A DNA stretch of 64,000 bases, from positions 188,001 through 252,000 of the forward strand of contig JAQFVV010012423.1 in the NCBI GenBank assembly GCA_028023455.1. Direction: 5' to 3'. The DNA is from Epiperipatus broadwayi. Lineage: Eukaryota > Onychophora > Udeonychophora > Euonychophora > Peripatidae. The notes beneath the pieces were generated by a model. It was not told the origin of the DNA. It ran no database searches and saw only the letters and a list, made by a program, of their open reading frames with translations. Positions 25,054 to 37,839 of this stretch are shown here, piece after piece. The translations under genes and the position numbers were made by a program. Numbering within the stretch: position 1 is the stretch's first letter; each line of letters opens with the position of its first letter.

Positions 25054-25589
25054 GTTTAATTAAGATATGAGATGTTATGTAACAGCTAAATTCTGAATTA
25101 CGAATCATGAAAATACAATATATCAAAAATAACAACTTTACAATAATTAAACAAGTTTTATAAAAATAGTAATGCTCACTTTATACTGTAAATTGGCATA
25201 TGTAAGATGTGTACATTGTCTAAGTTAATTTAATTAATAGTTATTATTACTTTAATCCTCATAATTATTTCTTTTTTATAGCTTGTCTTTTAATTTATAT
25301 AAGTTTTGCTTACTTTGTAAATGCTTATTAGCATAATTCAATCTCTTTCTCAATTTATATGTCTCATAATAATATTGATTTTAATTCAGATATTGCATAC
25401 ACATTTGCAGAAACTAGACAAAATATTATAAATTATAATTCTTTCCGATTTTTTGCATTTTTTAATAAATTCATTTAATTTCTCTATTCTATATGTTTGT
25501 TCTAATTTTAAACATGTTTTTAATTTTATGCAATATAGATTTATTGAACTCTTGAATAATTTCTTATTAAACAAAATTTCATGTTGTTT

Positions 25590-26040
25590 TGGCTATACAT
25601 CATATTCCAATCGTATTTGTTTTTATACAAAATTCCTTAATCCTCATCTGGTCAAAGCATATTATTGTAGAATTTTTTACCTCTAGCCAATAATAGTTAG
25701 ATATCAAGTTATTACTATTCAATAACTTAATGGCTGGTTATGGTGTCTATGTGAGATAACTATTTGAATATATAAAAAAGTTTATAAATGTATTACTGAA
25801 GAAGATTTAAAATTTCTGATCTCTCAAAATATCACTATTGCCTCAATTATTTTTACACAAAGTTTATCAACTCCATCTGACCAAAACAAATAATCTGAAA
25901 ATTTTTTCCTTTGACTAATAATAGTCAGATAACAATTTACTAACCAATAACTAGATATCTAGCTAGGTTGATTATAGGGAGATTTATTTGAATAAAAAGT
26001 TTCCAAATTCATATATCTGGAAATAAAAGATTTCTGCAAA
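25590..26040. repeat. Diverged tandem duplication, about 228-bp period
   Basis: AATAATAGTTAGATA at 25689 matches AATAATAGTCAGATA at 25917. Collinear matches before and after include CATCTGGTCAAA against CATCTGACCAAA, AATTTTTTACCT against AATTTTTTCCTT, and a shared AAATTTCT or AAGATTTCT end. It is an old duplication of non-coding sequence. Confidence 0.7.
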
Positions 26041-26779
26041 AAGATATATTTATTTAAAATCTTACTGTTTTAAAATGTGCTTATTTGCTTAATTGTTATT
26101 AATAAAACAGTTTTTTTAATTGATATGAATAATATGAATGACTATGTATACTTACTTATAACAAGCACAATATTGCAAAGAAAACACATACATAATACTA
26201 ATCTGCATAAAATAATGGTGACTTCACTTTTTATTGGGAGAAAATGGAATTACTATTTTCTTATTATATATATATTGTACCAAGATCATAGTTGGTACAT
26301 AATAATTTTATCTAAAAAATTATTAAAATAAAAATTAAAAGTTTAAGAGTTTTACTGCAGTTTGTTTAGTAAATGTAAAAGTTAAAGAGTTTTTTAAAAT
26401 AAAAAGTTACAGTTAGTTAATTAAAAGGGGGTAGGGGGTTTGTTTAGAAGCATCAAGTTAAAAGTTTTATAAAAGAAGTAAAGAAGTTTTTATTATTAGT
26501 ATTAGTTAAAATGTAACATAAAGTTTAAAAATATAAAGAAAAAAAAGTAATCTTAAAAAAACTAAATAATGAATTGATCTTCAATTATATATGTGCATGC
26601 GAATGTAAATATAATATATGTGTATTAAATATTATAAATAAATGAAAGTTAAAGAATTAAAAAACACTCAGCAGTGGCTACCAATAAAAATATAAAAAAC
26701 AACACGTTTGCATGGCTAATAATTAAACAATCTCAAAGACACATAGTTAAAGGATTATCAAAGAAATTTCGACAACAGA

Positions 26780-27195
26780 TATAGCTGGAGGACATCAAAA
26801 CAACAACACGTTGTAAGTATAAATAGCCAATTTTTTATCAGACATTTAGTCAAGTTAATTGTATCAGAGTTCAGTTCAGTCAGTTCAGTTCAGAGAGTTA
26901 AGAGTATAATTTAGATCGTGCCATTGAGATTAAATCAATCAAGAATGCAGTGTTAAAACCACGGGAAACATACGGATGTCTCCAGCCTGAGTCCAGTAAA
27001 ACAGCAAAACCTGCCCATGAATAGGATAATGCTTATATAACAACTTGAAGAATCACCATCAGTGTCTAATTGTCTCCAGGAATAATACCAACTAATAATC
27101 ATCAAATCTCCGCAGGAAAACTTCAAATCTAACTGGTTAGACATACTTCATTAGAAGCAGCAAACAGCAAGAAGTATCCACATTCAAAATCCTAG
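26780..27195 (+). promoter_or_regulatory. Promoter-like patch with TATA box and possible first exon or LTR
   Basis: A good TATA box (TATAAATA, 26818-26825) precedes a TCAGTTCAGTCAGTTCAG motif cluster at about 26870-26896, which recalls TCAGT initiators. About 300 bases of less AT-rich sequence follow and end at CCTAG|GTAAAA (about 27191-27198), a possible 5' splice site. It could be a host promoter plus untranslated first exon, or the promoter of a solo LTR. No terminal repeat pair or downstream exon was found, so the identity is open. Confidence 0.3.
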
Positions 27196-27462
27196 GTAAA
27201 ACATTTTCTTATTTTTATTTATAAAGTAGCCATCACATTCGTGTGAATCCTCCAAGAGTCAAGGATATGAACTCTATATCATACATAAAATGAACTATTG
27301 ATATGTATGTTTAAATTTCAAATACTATTTAATGCTTTATTATTAATATGTGCATGATCATTATACCAGTGCTATTAGTTAAATGAGATTTATAAAATAT
27401 TTAAATTTAGTATAATTAATGTTAATTAAAATAAATTGTTTTTAAACTAAAACTTTATTTGT

Positions 27463-27530
27463 CGGTCAATTCTCTTCATCAATTCTTTTTACCAATCTTT
27501 TTATCAATTCTTTTATCAATTCTTTTCACC
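27463..27530. repeat. Pyrimidine-rich minisatellite, TTTTATCAATTC-like units
   Basis: Five degenerate units of 12-15 bases (TCAATTCTTTTTACC, AATCTTTTTA, TCAATTCTTTTA and so on) follow one another. Confidence 0.8.
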
Positions 27531-27849
27531 ACTAATTTTGTATAATCTGTTAGTGATTACAAGTATCTGAGCTAGTCCTGGGTGTAACTTGGGCATTGAG
27601 TTAGTGGCCATTGTTCAAAGTGTGTTATTTATCTTATGGATAAATAGCTGGCACCCGTGTTTATACAAAACAAAAAAGTGCTTTGAACTTGGTGTTGAAT
27701 TCAACAGTCGAGAAGAAGTTATGTCCTGGAAATGTAATGTTAGTTATATATTTTATAGCTATTGTTTGGACATACATACTCTCCGAGTATGTTCTTCTCT
27801 GCCTAAGAGACCGGTGTTTCGAACCTCTCATATTCAAACCTGGGTACAA

Positions 27850-27925
27850 TATAATTGGCTTGTTAGTGAAGTAATTACTTGCCATGGTGTCACAACCTGG
27901 AGTTCAAATTGGGATTACATATCCA
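27850..27925 (+). mobile_element. Weak tRNA-like (Pol III box) sequence
   Basis: An A-box-like TGGCTTGTTAGTGAAG (27856) is followed 44 bases later by a B-box-like GAGTTCAAATT (27900), the spacing of a tRNA. Two further B-box-like stretches (GTGTTTCGAAC at about 27811, GGTTTCGATTG at about 27953) flank it. A 138-codon open frame spans the region (27589-28005) but shows no domain and is probably fortuitous. This may be a decayed SINE cluster. Confidence 0.3.
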
Positions 27926-28025
27926 ATTTTGTAAATCACAAAATCACTCATGGGTTTCGATTGAATGGCAATAAATTTATATTTAGTTTTTGTTTTTATT
28001 TCTAGATATTAGGAGGCATCAACAG

Positions 28026-29100
28026 ATAAAAAATATTTGTTGCACAAAAGTCAATTTGTAGAGCTCAAATTGCATAAAAGAACAGTGTTTGGTCATATTA
28101 TTTCATAAAACAGAAAGATTATTCCTGAAAGTAACTTTATTGTTTCAAATTGTTTTTATTATTTGAAAAGTTGTTTTTATTTAATAAATCTAAAGAATAT
28201 TTTATTTTTATATTTATATCACTTTATAGAAAGATTTAAATTTATGCCACATTGGAAACAAAAAAAAATACATTTTTCTAGCTAACATAGAAGATAAACT
28301 TATTATTTCTTTAAAGAAATTGTTGTTTTCAAATATGTTTTATTATTTTAGTTTATTTATTAAAAAATAATTTTATTTTGTCATTTCTTACTATAAGATC
28401 TTTTCATTAACTCGTAGTAAATCGTAAGATTTCGCGAGTATTAATGTATTATAAGAATTGTGGACTTAATTAGTGAAGTATTTAATAGCTTCACACTCTT
28501 AGATCAAAACACTTCTGCTTCACCTATTTATATATAAAAGTAGGTCGAAGTAAAGAAGGATTCTCTCTTTTCTTCATAGCGTAAGCATGTGTTTTAAAGA
28601 CCTACAGAGGTCCCTAGTGACGATTTTTTCAGACGCTCATTGAGAAGGTTTACAGCCTTGTTAAAACTATTACATAAACTCTATTCAAACTGAAGGTCAC
28701 ATGTATAGAAAGTTAAGTGTTGCAATGTTAGTCTTAATTTGTCAGGAAAGAGTTTATCATTATTGGTCAACTAGTTTTAAGTAAAAGATAAATCAAAAGT
28801 TAGAAATATATACCTTTCATCAAGCACTAGTTAGCATGTCTGATGAATAATGTTTTCTTTTTTTCATTTTGAAATGCTGTTTGAAAATTTTTATTTTGTT
28901 ATGGCTATTTGCCTTTGTGTTTGTGTTGTTGTTGTTGCTGTTTTTTTATCAATATATGTATATACTGCATTTTGCAATTAAAAAGTGGTCATATGTGTGA
29001 TTTATTTACAAGTTAAATGTCAAAACATAACATACTTTTTTATTAAATTTTGAAAAAAAAAAGGTAACGGCAAATATGCCCAGATGTTTGAAAAGGTAGG
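28026..29100. other. AT-rich stretch with one TATA-like patch
   Basis: Mostly A/T runs. At about 28525-28535 TATTTATATATAAAAG precedes a less AT-rich 120 bases (GACCTACAGAGGTCCC contains the inverted pair GACCT/AGGTC). It could be a promoter or repeat fragment. A small hairpin lies at about 28410-28440 (ACTCG..CGAGT with AAATC..GATTT inside). Confidence 0.35.
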
Positions 29101-29129
29101 TTTTTAACAAATGTGTTATTAATTCTTAC

Positions 29130-29520
29130 TTATGAATCTTAAACTTGGACCCTTAACAGAAGAGCAATTCAGAAACTTTATACCATTCAATGAAGTATGG
29201 AGGAATATATTTTATGAGTAACAAGAAGAGATTAAAAATGAAATACATGGGTGAGAGAACAAACAGGTGTTACTGATATCATTGAAAGAATTAAAAGACT
29301 GGAGTTGGGCTGGATATATTGCTGGAAGAGATGATAATAGATGGACAGTTGAATCTTAAACTGGATTCCAAGAGATTGTAAAAGACCTAGAAAGAGACAA
29401 TATATGAGATGGATGGATGCATTAAGAAAGGGTGCTGGGGTAATGAGAAAAAGAGAGGCTAGAAATTTGGAGATGGATTGAACTTGGAGAGATCTTCATC
29501 CTGCAATAGATCAATAATGA
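29130..29520 (+). pseudogene. C-terminal remnant of an RTE-like LINE ORF2
   Basis: Read across frames and stops, the region gives TWTLNRRAIQKL, then WVREQTGVTDIIERIKRL, SWAGYIAGRDDNRWTV and RPRKRQYMRWMDALRKGAG. This is the well-known C-terminal signature of RTE-like endonuclease/reverse-transcriptase proteins: an ETWTL block, the RT-VTDII-RIK-LKW-WAGH block, DNRWT and GRP-TRW-DD. The catalytic parts are absent, so this is a 5'-truncated, decayed copy with at least four in-frame stops. It ends near AATGATGGTAAA. Clade assignment as RTE-like comes from remembered motif pattern only. Confidence 0.72.
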
Positions 29521-29734
29521 TTGAAAATGATAATGATGGTAAATATCTATAGAGATATTAAAAAAATTGAGTTATCTATAGTGAAAATTGAATAAATTAA
29601 ATACCATTTGAATGTGAATAATATTTTAAACAATGAGAGTAATAAAATAAAAAATGAGGATAAAAATTTATAAAGAAGGTATGCTAATTAAATACAACAT
29701 TTAAAATTATATTAAATAAGCATAAATAGTGAAT

Positions 29735-29830
29735 GAAGAGCAGCATACTGTAGTGGTTAGTGCAATCAAATACTAAATCCATGATTTAGATTTGAGTCTT
29801 AGCTGGATAGATTTTTGAAATATTTTTTAA
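29735..29830 (+). mobile_element. tRNA-derived sequence (SINE head or tRNA pseudogene)
   Basis: TACTGTAGTGGTTAGTGC (29746-29763) is an excellent A box, and GATTTGAGTC (29789-29798) is a B box at tRNA spacing (43 bases). The B box has drifted from GGTTCGAGTC. No stable cloverleaf forms, so it is a pseudogene or SINE head rather than a working tRNA. Confidence 0.55.
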
Positions 29831-30540
29831 TCTAACAAGTAGATTTAGAATTTTTTGCAGATAACCACCCCCTACACATAAATATCTATGCTTGAAATAT
29901 ATATTGATAAATAGATGACTACTATGTCATTAGTTAGGAGTTTGATATACATTAATAATTTAAGACTTCACATGGCATTACATCAAACAACTAATGAATG
30001 AAATAAAGATAATACCTAATAATAAGATCTTTTATAAGCTTAGCATAAATGTTATCAATACAGCATTGAGAGGCTATTGAAAATAAGATAACAATATTAA
30101 TTTATAGGCAGATAAATAAAGGATTGTTAGTATTAACCAGAATAGAAGCTACACTCCTACCAATAGGATTGTGATGTATAACATTCTCACTATTTTGGAG
30201 AATCCAATATGGAAATTTATATTCAAGCTTGCATTCTTACTGCATTATATTTTATCTCTCCTTATTTAGATTTTATCTTCTTTTTATATAAATCAAATTG
30301 TCTGAAACTCTTGCCAATGTATGACTTCTGCTTTTTTTTTTGGTCATTGTGATTTTGTCTTTATCTTTTCTACTTTTTAAATTTTATTACTTTTACTTTT
30401 TTCACTACTAATTTGTTTTGAATCACTTTTCTGTTACACTTTGACTGTTGACTCTGCTTTGATTGATCTTGTGATTTATTCTTATAATCAGATTTTGGCT
30501 GACTTCAGTGACTGTAAAAAATTTACCTCTTTAAATAAAT

Positions 30541-30626
30541 ATAATTAGACAATTGATTTCTAAAATTTTAGTCTTCTATGACACTGATAGATAGGAGACT
30601 AAAATTTTAAAAATCAATTGACTAAT
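30541..30626. repeat. Hairpin, 33-bp arms, just upstream of PLE-2
   Basis: ACAATTGATTTCTAAAATTT (from 30549) pairs with AAATTTTAAAAATCAATTG (to about 30620). Arms of about 33 bases differ at three positions, around a 15-base loop. Confidence 0.85.
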
Positions 30627-30639
30627 TATAAAAAGAAAG

Positions 30640-31820
30640 GAGTCTATTAATATTATTGATCAAGTTTGACATGAAAAAGAAGTGTGCAAGTTTTATCGTA
30701 TGTTTGTGAATGATTTATTATTATTTATTGATCAGAATTTGATGGCTACATTTGAAGATCAGTTGTATATGATGGATGAAGGTTGGACCATGGGTTTGCT
30801 TGTTTCAGCAATTATATGTAGTTATATGTTGTCATATTATGAATAGATGATTTTAAAAGAATATTTTATGATCGGTGTTAAAAGTTATTTTAGGTATGTG
30901 GATGATGTGCTTATTGTAAGATCAAATATGATAGTGCAAAAACTGTTTATTAAATTAAATGATATTGATGGATTTACGTGGATGATTACTTCTGAAGACA
31001 GTGAGAAGAGTATAAAATATCTTGATCTGATTTTATGGAGAGAAGGTAATAAAATTAATAATAAAATGATGTTGAAACCATTATCAATTAGAGGAGTTGT
31101 GCATCCAAATTCAAATGTTCCATTTATCTATAAATTGGCTGGTTTTAGAACATTTCTTTTTAGAAATGTTTTGTGTAAATTTGAAAGTGATAAAATGGTT
31201 AATATTGAAAGATATGTTAATGATTTATTGGGTATGGGATATAATAGAAAAAATATTTTATTTGCACTATAAAAGTTTAGAAATAGATAGAGAAGAGATA
31301 ATATGGAGAAGAAAAGGTGGATAGCATTGCCTTATGTAAATGATATTGTTTGTGATAAGATTACATTATTAGTATCTACTGATTTTAATGTTGCATTTGA
31401 AGTGGGTGCAAATACTGGAAGATTGGTTATTAATGATAAAAATTGTATTGGTAAAGTAAAAAAAAGTAATATTATATATAAAGTAGTATGTCATTGTGGA
31501 TATGGTTACATTGGGCAGACTAAATGTGCATTGAAAAAGAGGATTAGGGAGCACAAATTATTATACAATAAGTTGCGTTATTCTACAGATAGGTATAAAT
31601 CTGTTTTTGCAGAACATGCAGTGATTTGTAATGGAGAATTCTGCTTTGGTAGTGTTTTTATTTTGCATGTGGAGAATGATTTGAAGAGAAAAAAAATGAG
31701 TCATATTTTATAAATAGTACAGATAATGTATTGAATAAACAGTGTAATTGTGTTAGTATACACAATTTATGGAAAGCAGGTCATTCATGTGGAAACATTA
31801 CTGGTGTGAGAATTTGATAA
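30640..31820 (+). mobile_element. PLE-2: decayed, 5'-truncated Penelope-like element
   Basis: Starting about 20 bases after the hairpin, one frame (with stops) reads through the end of a PLE reverse transcriptase and a GIY-YIG endonuclease. Protein resemblance to PLE-1 is clear but distant, so it is a separate family. About 110 bases follow the last recognisable codon, then a short TA tract at about 31977. Confidence 0.82.
30700..31713 (+). pseudogene. PLE-2 RT palm/thumb plus GIY-YIG endonuclease, broken
   Basis: In a single frame: LLLFIDQNLM, then DEGWTMGLLVSAI (the counterpart of REGWVISYVISPL in PLE-1), a TAG at 30844-30846, FRYVDDVLIV (RT catalytic YVDD, about 30892-30921), KSIKYLDLIL, two stops (31270-31272 and 31288-31290), and the endonuclease IIYKVVCHCGYGYIGQTK with KKRIREH (about 31470-31550). 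The Cys pair before GYIGQ is typical of the Penelope GIY-YIG domain. Fingers and the RT motif A region are missing. The function in the family is RT plus target nicking for insertion; this copy is dead. Confidence 0.82.
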
Positions 31821-34800
31821 GCTTTAAATATTAATGTAATGCTACTCAAGATGGCAGAATACACCATAAGCTGGCTATAGGAAAGGATATTAATCTTCAA
31901 TTTTATATAAGCATTTTTAAATTTTTGTAGTTTTATTCCAGTTGTTTTTTATTATTGTATTTATATTATTTGGTATTATATATATATATGTGGGTGTGTG
32001 TGCATGTGTGGGTGGTTGCATGTAATGGTTGTACTCTAGCTTCCTGTACATCCCTGATCACACTATTCTCTCATGAAAATGAGATGGAAAAAATTATAAC
32101 TGCATTTATAAGACACGTGACCACAAATATTGCACTGCAATAAATATGAATATATATACTAATTTAAATTTGCAAACATTTGGTCATATTCTTAGTGAAA
32201 TGCTTTTTTTTTATAACCTGATTCTAAGTCCATTTTGGGGATTTTCACCATGATTATAGCTCTATGATTAGGATGAACTTCATGGAAAGTGCACTTAGCA
32301 TTAACTTATAAAGAAGACAGAAACCACTTCAATATGCAGACAAACATTTGCAAATTTGAATTACATATTCTAACAAAGGGGGAAAATGTACACACTCTGT
32401 ATTGTTGCATGTTGGATGCATTTTAAGATAAGGGATATGCATAGGTTAATAGTTATCTTCCTATCTTGTACAAGGGTGAAGAAATGAAAATGTAAAGACA
32501 ACTTCAATTTCTTCCAGGTTATTTTATTTTACAGTGCAACCATTTATTGCACACACACATGCATGCATGTGCAGACACATATATATACATTACCAGTGGT
32601 GTTTTCAGCAAAGTATGAAATTTTATTTTTATTTTTTTTACATTCTTTCCCTAGACATTGTATAGAATATCTAGACATTATAAAGAATGACAAATAGTTT
32701 TTCAGAAAAGTATAAAAAATACTTTTATTGAAAAGATCCATGGAAAAATGTAAAAAATTATAAAATATAAAAAACAGGATTTTTTTATGTTTTACCTGTA
32801 TCATATATTAATAGAATAAAAGAAATTGTAAAAAAAATAACTGTTTTATTAAATAATAATTTCAAGTACAGTATGATTATTAAGTTTTACTGACAAGCCC
32901 TCTGATAAAAAACAATAATAACATGATAGCATGTGATGATGGTAGAAAAATGCTGAATTTTTTTATAAATATCAAAGAATCTAGGAAAGAAAAAATGGTC
33001 TTTTTACAATAAGATTTTTTGAAATAAAGTGCTAAAGAGTGAAGAGTTTAAAATTATAATAATCTTCAAGAACATAAGGAATTTCTTGGTAATTATCTTT
33101 CTACTCTTTCATTAACTAATTGTAAGATTCATACATAAGATTTACTAACAATCTCAATCAATTCTGCATTAAATGCATGTAATTTAATTATTTATGTCTT
33201 GTCTTTAAGACATTAAGCATTATTGTTGGAAGCATTTTATTACTTTACAAATTTTCCTTTTGGTATTTTATAATTATGATGGCCAAGATGTCGATGGTGA
33301 AGCTGACATGAACATTGACAAATTATAGTGATAAATTCAGAGCTGATTTAAATATAAACAATAATAAAAAATAAAATAAGTAAAAATTCAAAATTATTCT
33401 TGTTTAAAAATAGTTTAATTTAAAATAATATCTGTTGTTATTGCCAATCTCAAAAAAAAACCCAAGTTGGAAGAAGCTGAAAAAAATTAAATGCAAATCT
33501 GAAACAATAATTTTTTTTTTTTAATCTACATTTTTTTGAATTTTTTTTAAAATTCAGAACCAGCTCTAGAAAATAATTATCTATAGGTAATTTAAAAATT
33601 GTAACTTAATATTTTATAGAATGACATTGACAAATTGTAATACTAGAGGGAGCTAAGGTAATTTAATAGTAGTCACAGTAAAATGTCTTTTGACAGTTTG
33701 TATCTCATAAAAAAAAAAAAAATCAACAGTTCGTAAGCTTTGAAAAAAATGAAGTCACCCTCACATACACTTTCACCAAAAAAAGTCACCTCCAACATCT
33801 AAAAGTGTGGCCACCCGTTTTAAAAAATGTCTAGGAAATATGTGAAAATCTAAGTGTTTCATTTTTGGACATCCCACTTTTGGCATTATACAGAATACGG
33901 CTTTGCTGATAACATGTACATTAATTACATTTTTTCCAGGAAGGTGAGATTTTTTAATAAGCCTAGAATTTTATGCCATGTTATTTATTTGTAACTAATT
34001 ATTCAGATGATATTTATTTTTGGGTTGATTTAAAACAAAAATGGAAAAATATAAAAACTCACATCATTCAGAAAGTAATATTTTCTCTTGCTGTTCTTCT
34101 CTAGAGAGCTACAGAGGAACAGTAAGAGATGTATGACTTATTTCTATCTTGATTGATGCATTGAATGAAGCAAATACATAAAATATGAGAAGTAGCATAA
34201 TATTTTAAGAAATACGACCGATATTCACAGCTGTATGTGAATTTCTATATATATTATTCAATAAAATAATTTATGTATGAAGTATGTGTTTAATAATTAA
34301 AAATTTATTATATTTTAAGTATGAATGCATATGAAAGTATACGCGAATAAAAACAGTAAATAGCCCATTACAAAACATAATCATCTTCAGTTTCTGTTTA
34401 ATCAAGAAATAGTGAAGGAAATTACTTAACTAAGCTATATAAAAATTACTAGAGACCCATTTTATTAACCAATAAATGATTAATTAATAAGATTGTTTAT
34501 ACAACTAGTTATGTTTTAGATTTGTATGGAAGATGAAGAAACTTCGAGTTTCACTAAAATTTGTGTCCGAATTATAAATATATTATTTAGATATGGTAAT
34601 TACTATGTTACTAGGCATTTCACTATATATATATAAAACTAAAAATGTAGCGCTAACAAATGTGTTTTAGTACTTGTTAAATATAATTTTTTATCATTCA
34701 ATTACTTTGCAGTACAAGATAAAAAGGAGAAATAACTTTTCATTACTTTTGTATAGAAAAACATCGCATCAATCATTTTAATTATTCTGAAATGTCTAAG

Positions 34801-36599
34801 CGTTACGTAAACTTAAATTTTTATTTATATTTTACTGTTTGGTAGATAAGATTAAAAACCTTATATTTATTTATTGTTCTTAAAAGTTTGTTTTAATGAA
34901 AGTTAATTTTAAACTATCCATTAAGATGCACACTAAAAGCCTCAAGATAAGTCACTTAAGAGATTGGATCAATAAATATTGAACGGTAAAAAGAGATTAC
35001 AGAATGTGATTTGGTTGGGCTTCTAACAGCATTTGTTGATAATAAAAAAAAATTCATTAAAAAATATTTCTAATATATATATAAAGAAGCTATTAACAAA
35101 TTTAAATTGAATTTTGAAATATTTGTATTAAAAATATATTTAAATTTCATTATAACATATTTTAGAAGCAAAAATTACCTTCATGGATATATAATTCAAA
35201 CGGAGTCATTATTTATATATGTCTTTATTAATATTTATAGGATTTTTAAAAACTACTTTTTTTTCTTTTTTTTGCTTATCGTATGTTTTTATTTTGTGTC
35301 TCTGTTATATTTTTGTCCTAAATGGTTTGCTGCATCGCGATTCAACTCCGTCACTTTCGGTGCTCAAATTTTATGTGAATTGAACAAATCATTCGATTAT
35401 TATTATCGTGTTTTTTTTTTTTAATGAGATTATAGATTTACTGTAGACACATTCAAATACTCAAATAAACTATATATATTGCACTTTTATGTGCATGTTC
35501 GAGGTAATAGGCAGTATATTTTTTATCTCAAAAAGATTTTTAATTTCAGGGGGCAATCTGCCTCATTTTTAAAATAACAGTGGCAGTATTAGTAATTAGA
35601 AAACTTGCTTTAATGCTAATTTTTGTGGAATCGATGGAATGGCCCCTAATTAGTTTATAATCAAGATTAGAATTCAAACTGACAGAATACAAATAAAATC
35701 ACTACAGTACTTAAAATCTACAAATTATGGATGGACTTAGGTTTTATACCTACTGTATAATTATTTAATATTCGAATGTTTGCACTATATCAGAAATTGT
35801 TATATATAGCATTGTGAAAAGTTGATTTTCAAATTATAAAAATAGCTTATAAATGTTCGTAAAGATTAGTTTTATCTAAAAAAGTATTTTAATTCCAATA
35901 TACATATATCAAAAGGTTTCTTACTTGTCATGTAGTATCCACAATTTAAAATTTGAATCAAGTAAAACTTAAAATAATAAAAAAAAAATAAGCAAGTTCA
36001 TGATTTTTCAAATAGTGGCCCATCTTGAATCTGGCTAACTAATACAGTTATAGATCAGTAAATAAGTATTTAGCTACTTTTAGTTAAAAAGTAAAATATG
36101 GAAAATGTTAGTCATATTGATTTTAGCCATTTCAAATGCTTTGTGACTGATATATTTATAGATTTCTCATTATTTTCAAATGTACTTTTGAAAAGCTTAT
36201 AAACAAAAAAGCATACCTTAAGAAAAATCAGCATCATAAAATAATGGCAATCGTGTATAGTAGAATGTTTCTCATGCAAACATTCTAGAAGTCTCTGCTT
36301 CAGACACCAATTTGCTTTAGTATTCTTCAAAAAGACTTTTACAACCAGGTATAAAATACATAAGAGTGCACCAAATATTTCTATAAAAATGAATATAAAA
36401 AAACAAGAATATTCCATTAAGTTATTTTAAATTCCTAATTTAAATAAAAAAGTACTCAAATTGTTCCAGAATATTGCCAACTCAAATGCTTCACAAACCA
36501 ATATATTCACTCTCAAATAATAAAAGAAATGATATTCTTTCACCAAGTATAACTAACATCAAAACAATTGAAAAAGAAAAATGTTTAGTTCTGGAGGTG

Positions 36600-36602
<3 letters not shown>
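31821..36602. other. AT-rich stretch without recognisable gene
   Basis: Contains short TA/TG tracts (about 31975-32020 and 32550-32585), a poly-A run at about 33707-33721, and many T-rich ORFs with hydrophobic chance translations (for example 35107-35424). A Ser-His/ACTTTCACC-like GC-richer patch near 33750-33830 is not identifiable. No host exon is seen. Confidence 0.5.

Positions 36603-36691
<89 letters not shown>
36603..36691. repeat. (TA)n microsatellite abutting PLE-1
   Basis: About 44 TA units end exactly where the inverted PLE-1 copy begins (ATGCAAAACC at 36691). All Ile-Tyr ORFs here are artefacts. Confidence 0.97.
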
Positions 36692-36695
<4 letters not shown>

Positions 36696-37839
36696 AAACC
36701 ATAAAACAATACAGTACTAGATTAAATTCAAAATTTTTACCAAAATCCTTACACAACCATGGTTTCATCTACTACAAATAGACCTTCTCAAGTGAAAATC
36801 AACCTAAAGGAAAACATATATATATACAAACAAACAAACCTTCCCATAATTCATTTCAAACTCCACCTTCCCTTAATATCAAAAGAAGTCTTCATAAGAT
36901 TGATAGCCTCAGAATCAAGGAGTTTTATCATCAAAGTCTCCTTTATTCTTCTTTTTAACTCATTCTTTTCATAAAAAATAACCGAAGCATTGTCAAACAA
37001 TATTCTATGACCTGTATTCAATTCATGAATATATAAAGCTGAGTTAAGATACCTATGTTTAACTCTACTTATATGAACCTTAACCCTTTCCTTAAGGCTA
37101 AATTTACTCTGGCCTACATAAAATTTACCACAACTACATGGAATTTTATAAACAATACCAGGAATAGACCTACTATCAATAGACTGCTTTGAACCATTAA
37201 GTAATGAATTCAAATCAGAACCTTTCCTCCATGCAACCTTCTTTCCACCTAACAAATGACTATTCCTATAAACCAAATTATAAATTGATGCTTTAAATGG
37301 TAAAGACATATAATCATCATCCTTACCAACAAAATTCTTATCCAAATCACGACTATAAACATTATTATTAAATACCACTTTTTTAATAAAATCATGACTA
37401 TAACCCAATTCTACATATTCAGCAGCAAATTGACTTTTTTGAATATCAGCATCATTATTAAAATTATTAAGCCTTCTATTCCGACAACAAAAATTCAACA
37501 AAGACATTTTTTTATGTATAAAAGGCTGATAACTATCAGGCCTAATCATATTTCTCAAATTTTTAGGTTTTATAAAATGACTACAAAACAAAACATCATT
37601 AACCTTCTCAACATTTAAATCTAAAAACTTTAATTTTACAAAATCAAAACCACCCCCCTCAATTGTAAACTTAATATTAGAATCAAAACCATTCAATCCA
37701 CATAAAAACTCTTCTAATCTCTCTTACTGAATAACAAACAAACAATCATCAACATACCTAACAAATAATTTAATAGAACCTGAAAACATATTAATAATAC
37801 TACACTCCAAATAATCAATATAGACAGCACACATCAATG
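36691..37839 (-). pseudogene. Inverted PLE-1 3' copy: RT thumb plus GIY-YIG domain
   Basis: On the minus strand the copy starts in the RT palm (counterpart of PLMCAVYIDYL), passes YVDD, then meets a TAA in QKEKLEEF-like sequence (Lys codon changed; the AAA after it reads AGA). It then has 281 uninterrupted codons from 37696 to 36851, ending RWSLK. The 3' UTR follows to 36691, where it lacks the last 41 bases of the element and joins the TA tract. Without the N-terminal RT it cannot encode an active polymerase. The GIY-YIG region is complete. Confidence 0.92.

Noticed and set aside
27589-28005. 138-codon ORF with many Trp and Cys
   Set aside because: It overlaps tRNA-like boxes and has no domain; a second frame is open over much of the same place, which points to chance.
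28840-28890. CTGATGA followed by GAAA, as a third hammerhead
   Set aside because: Stem II would need a long loop with a mismatch, and no 3' partner for stem I (GCATGT) follows at the right place.
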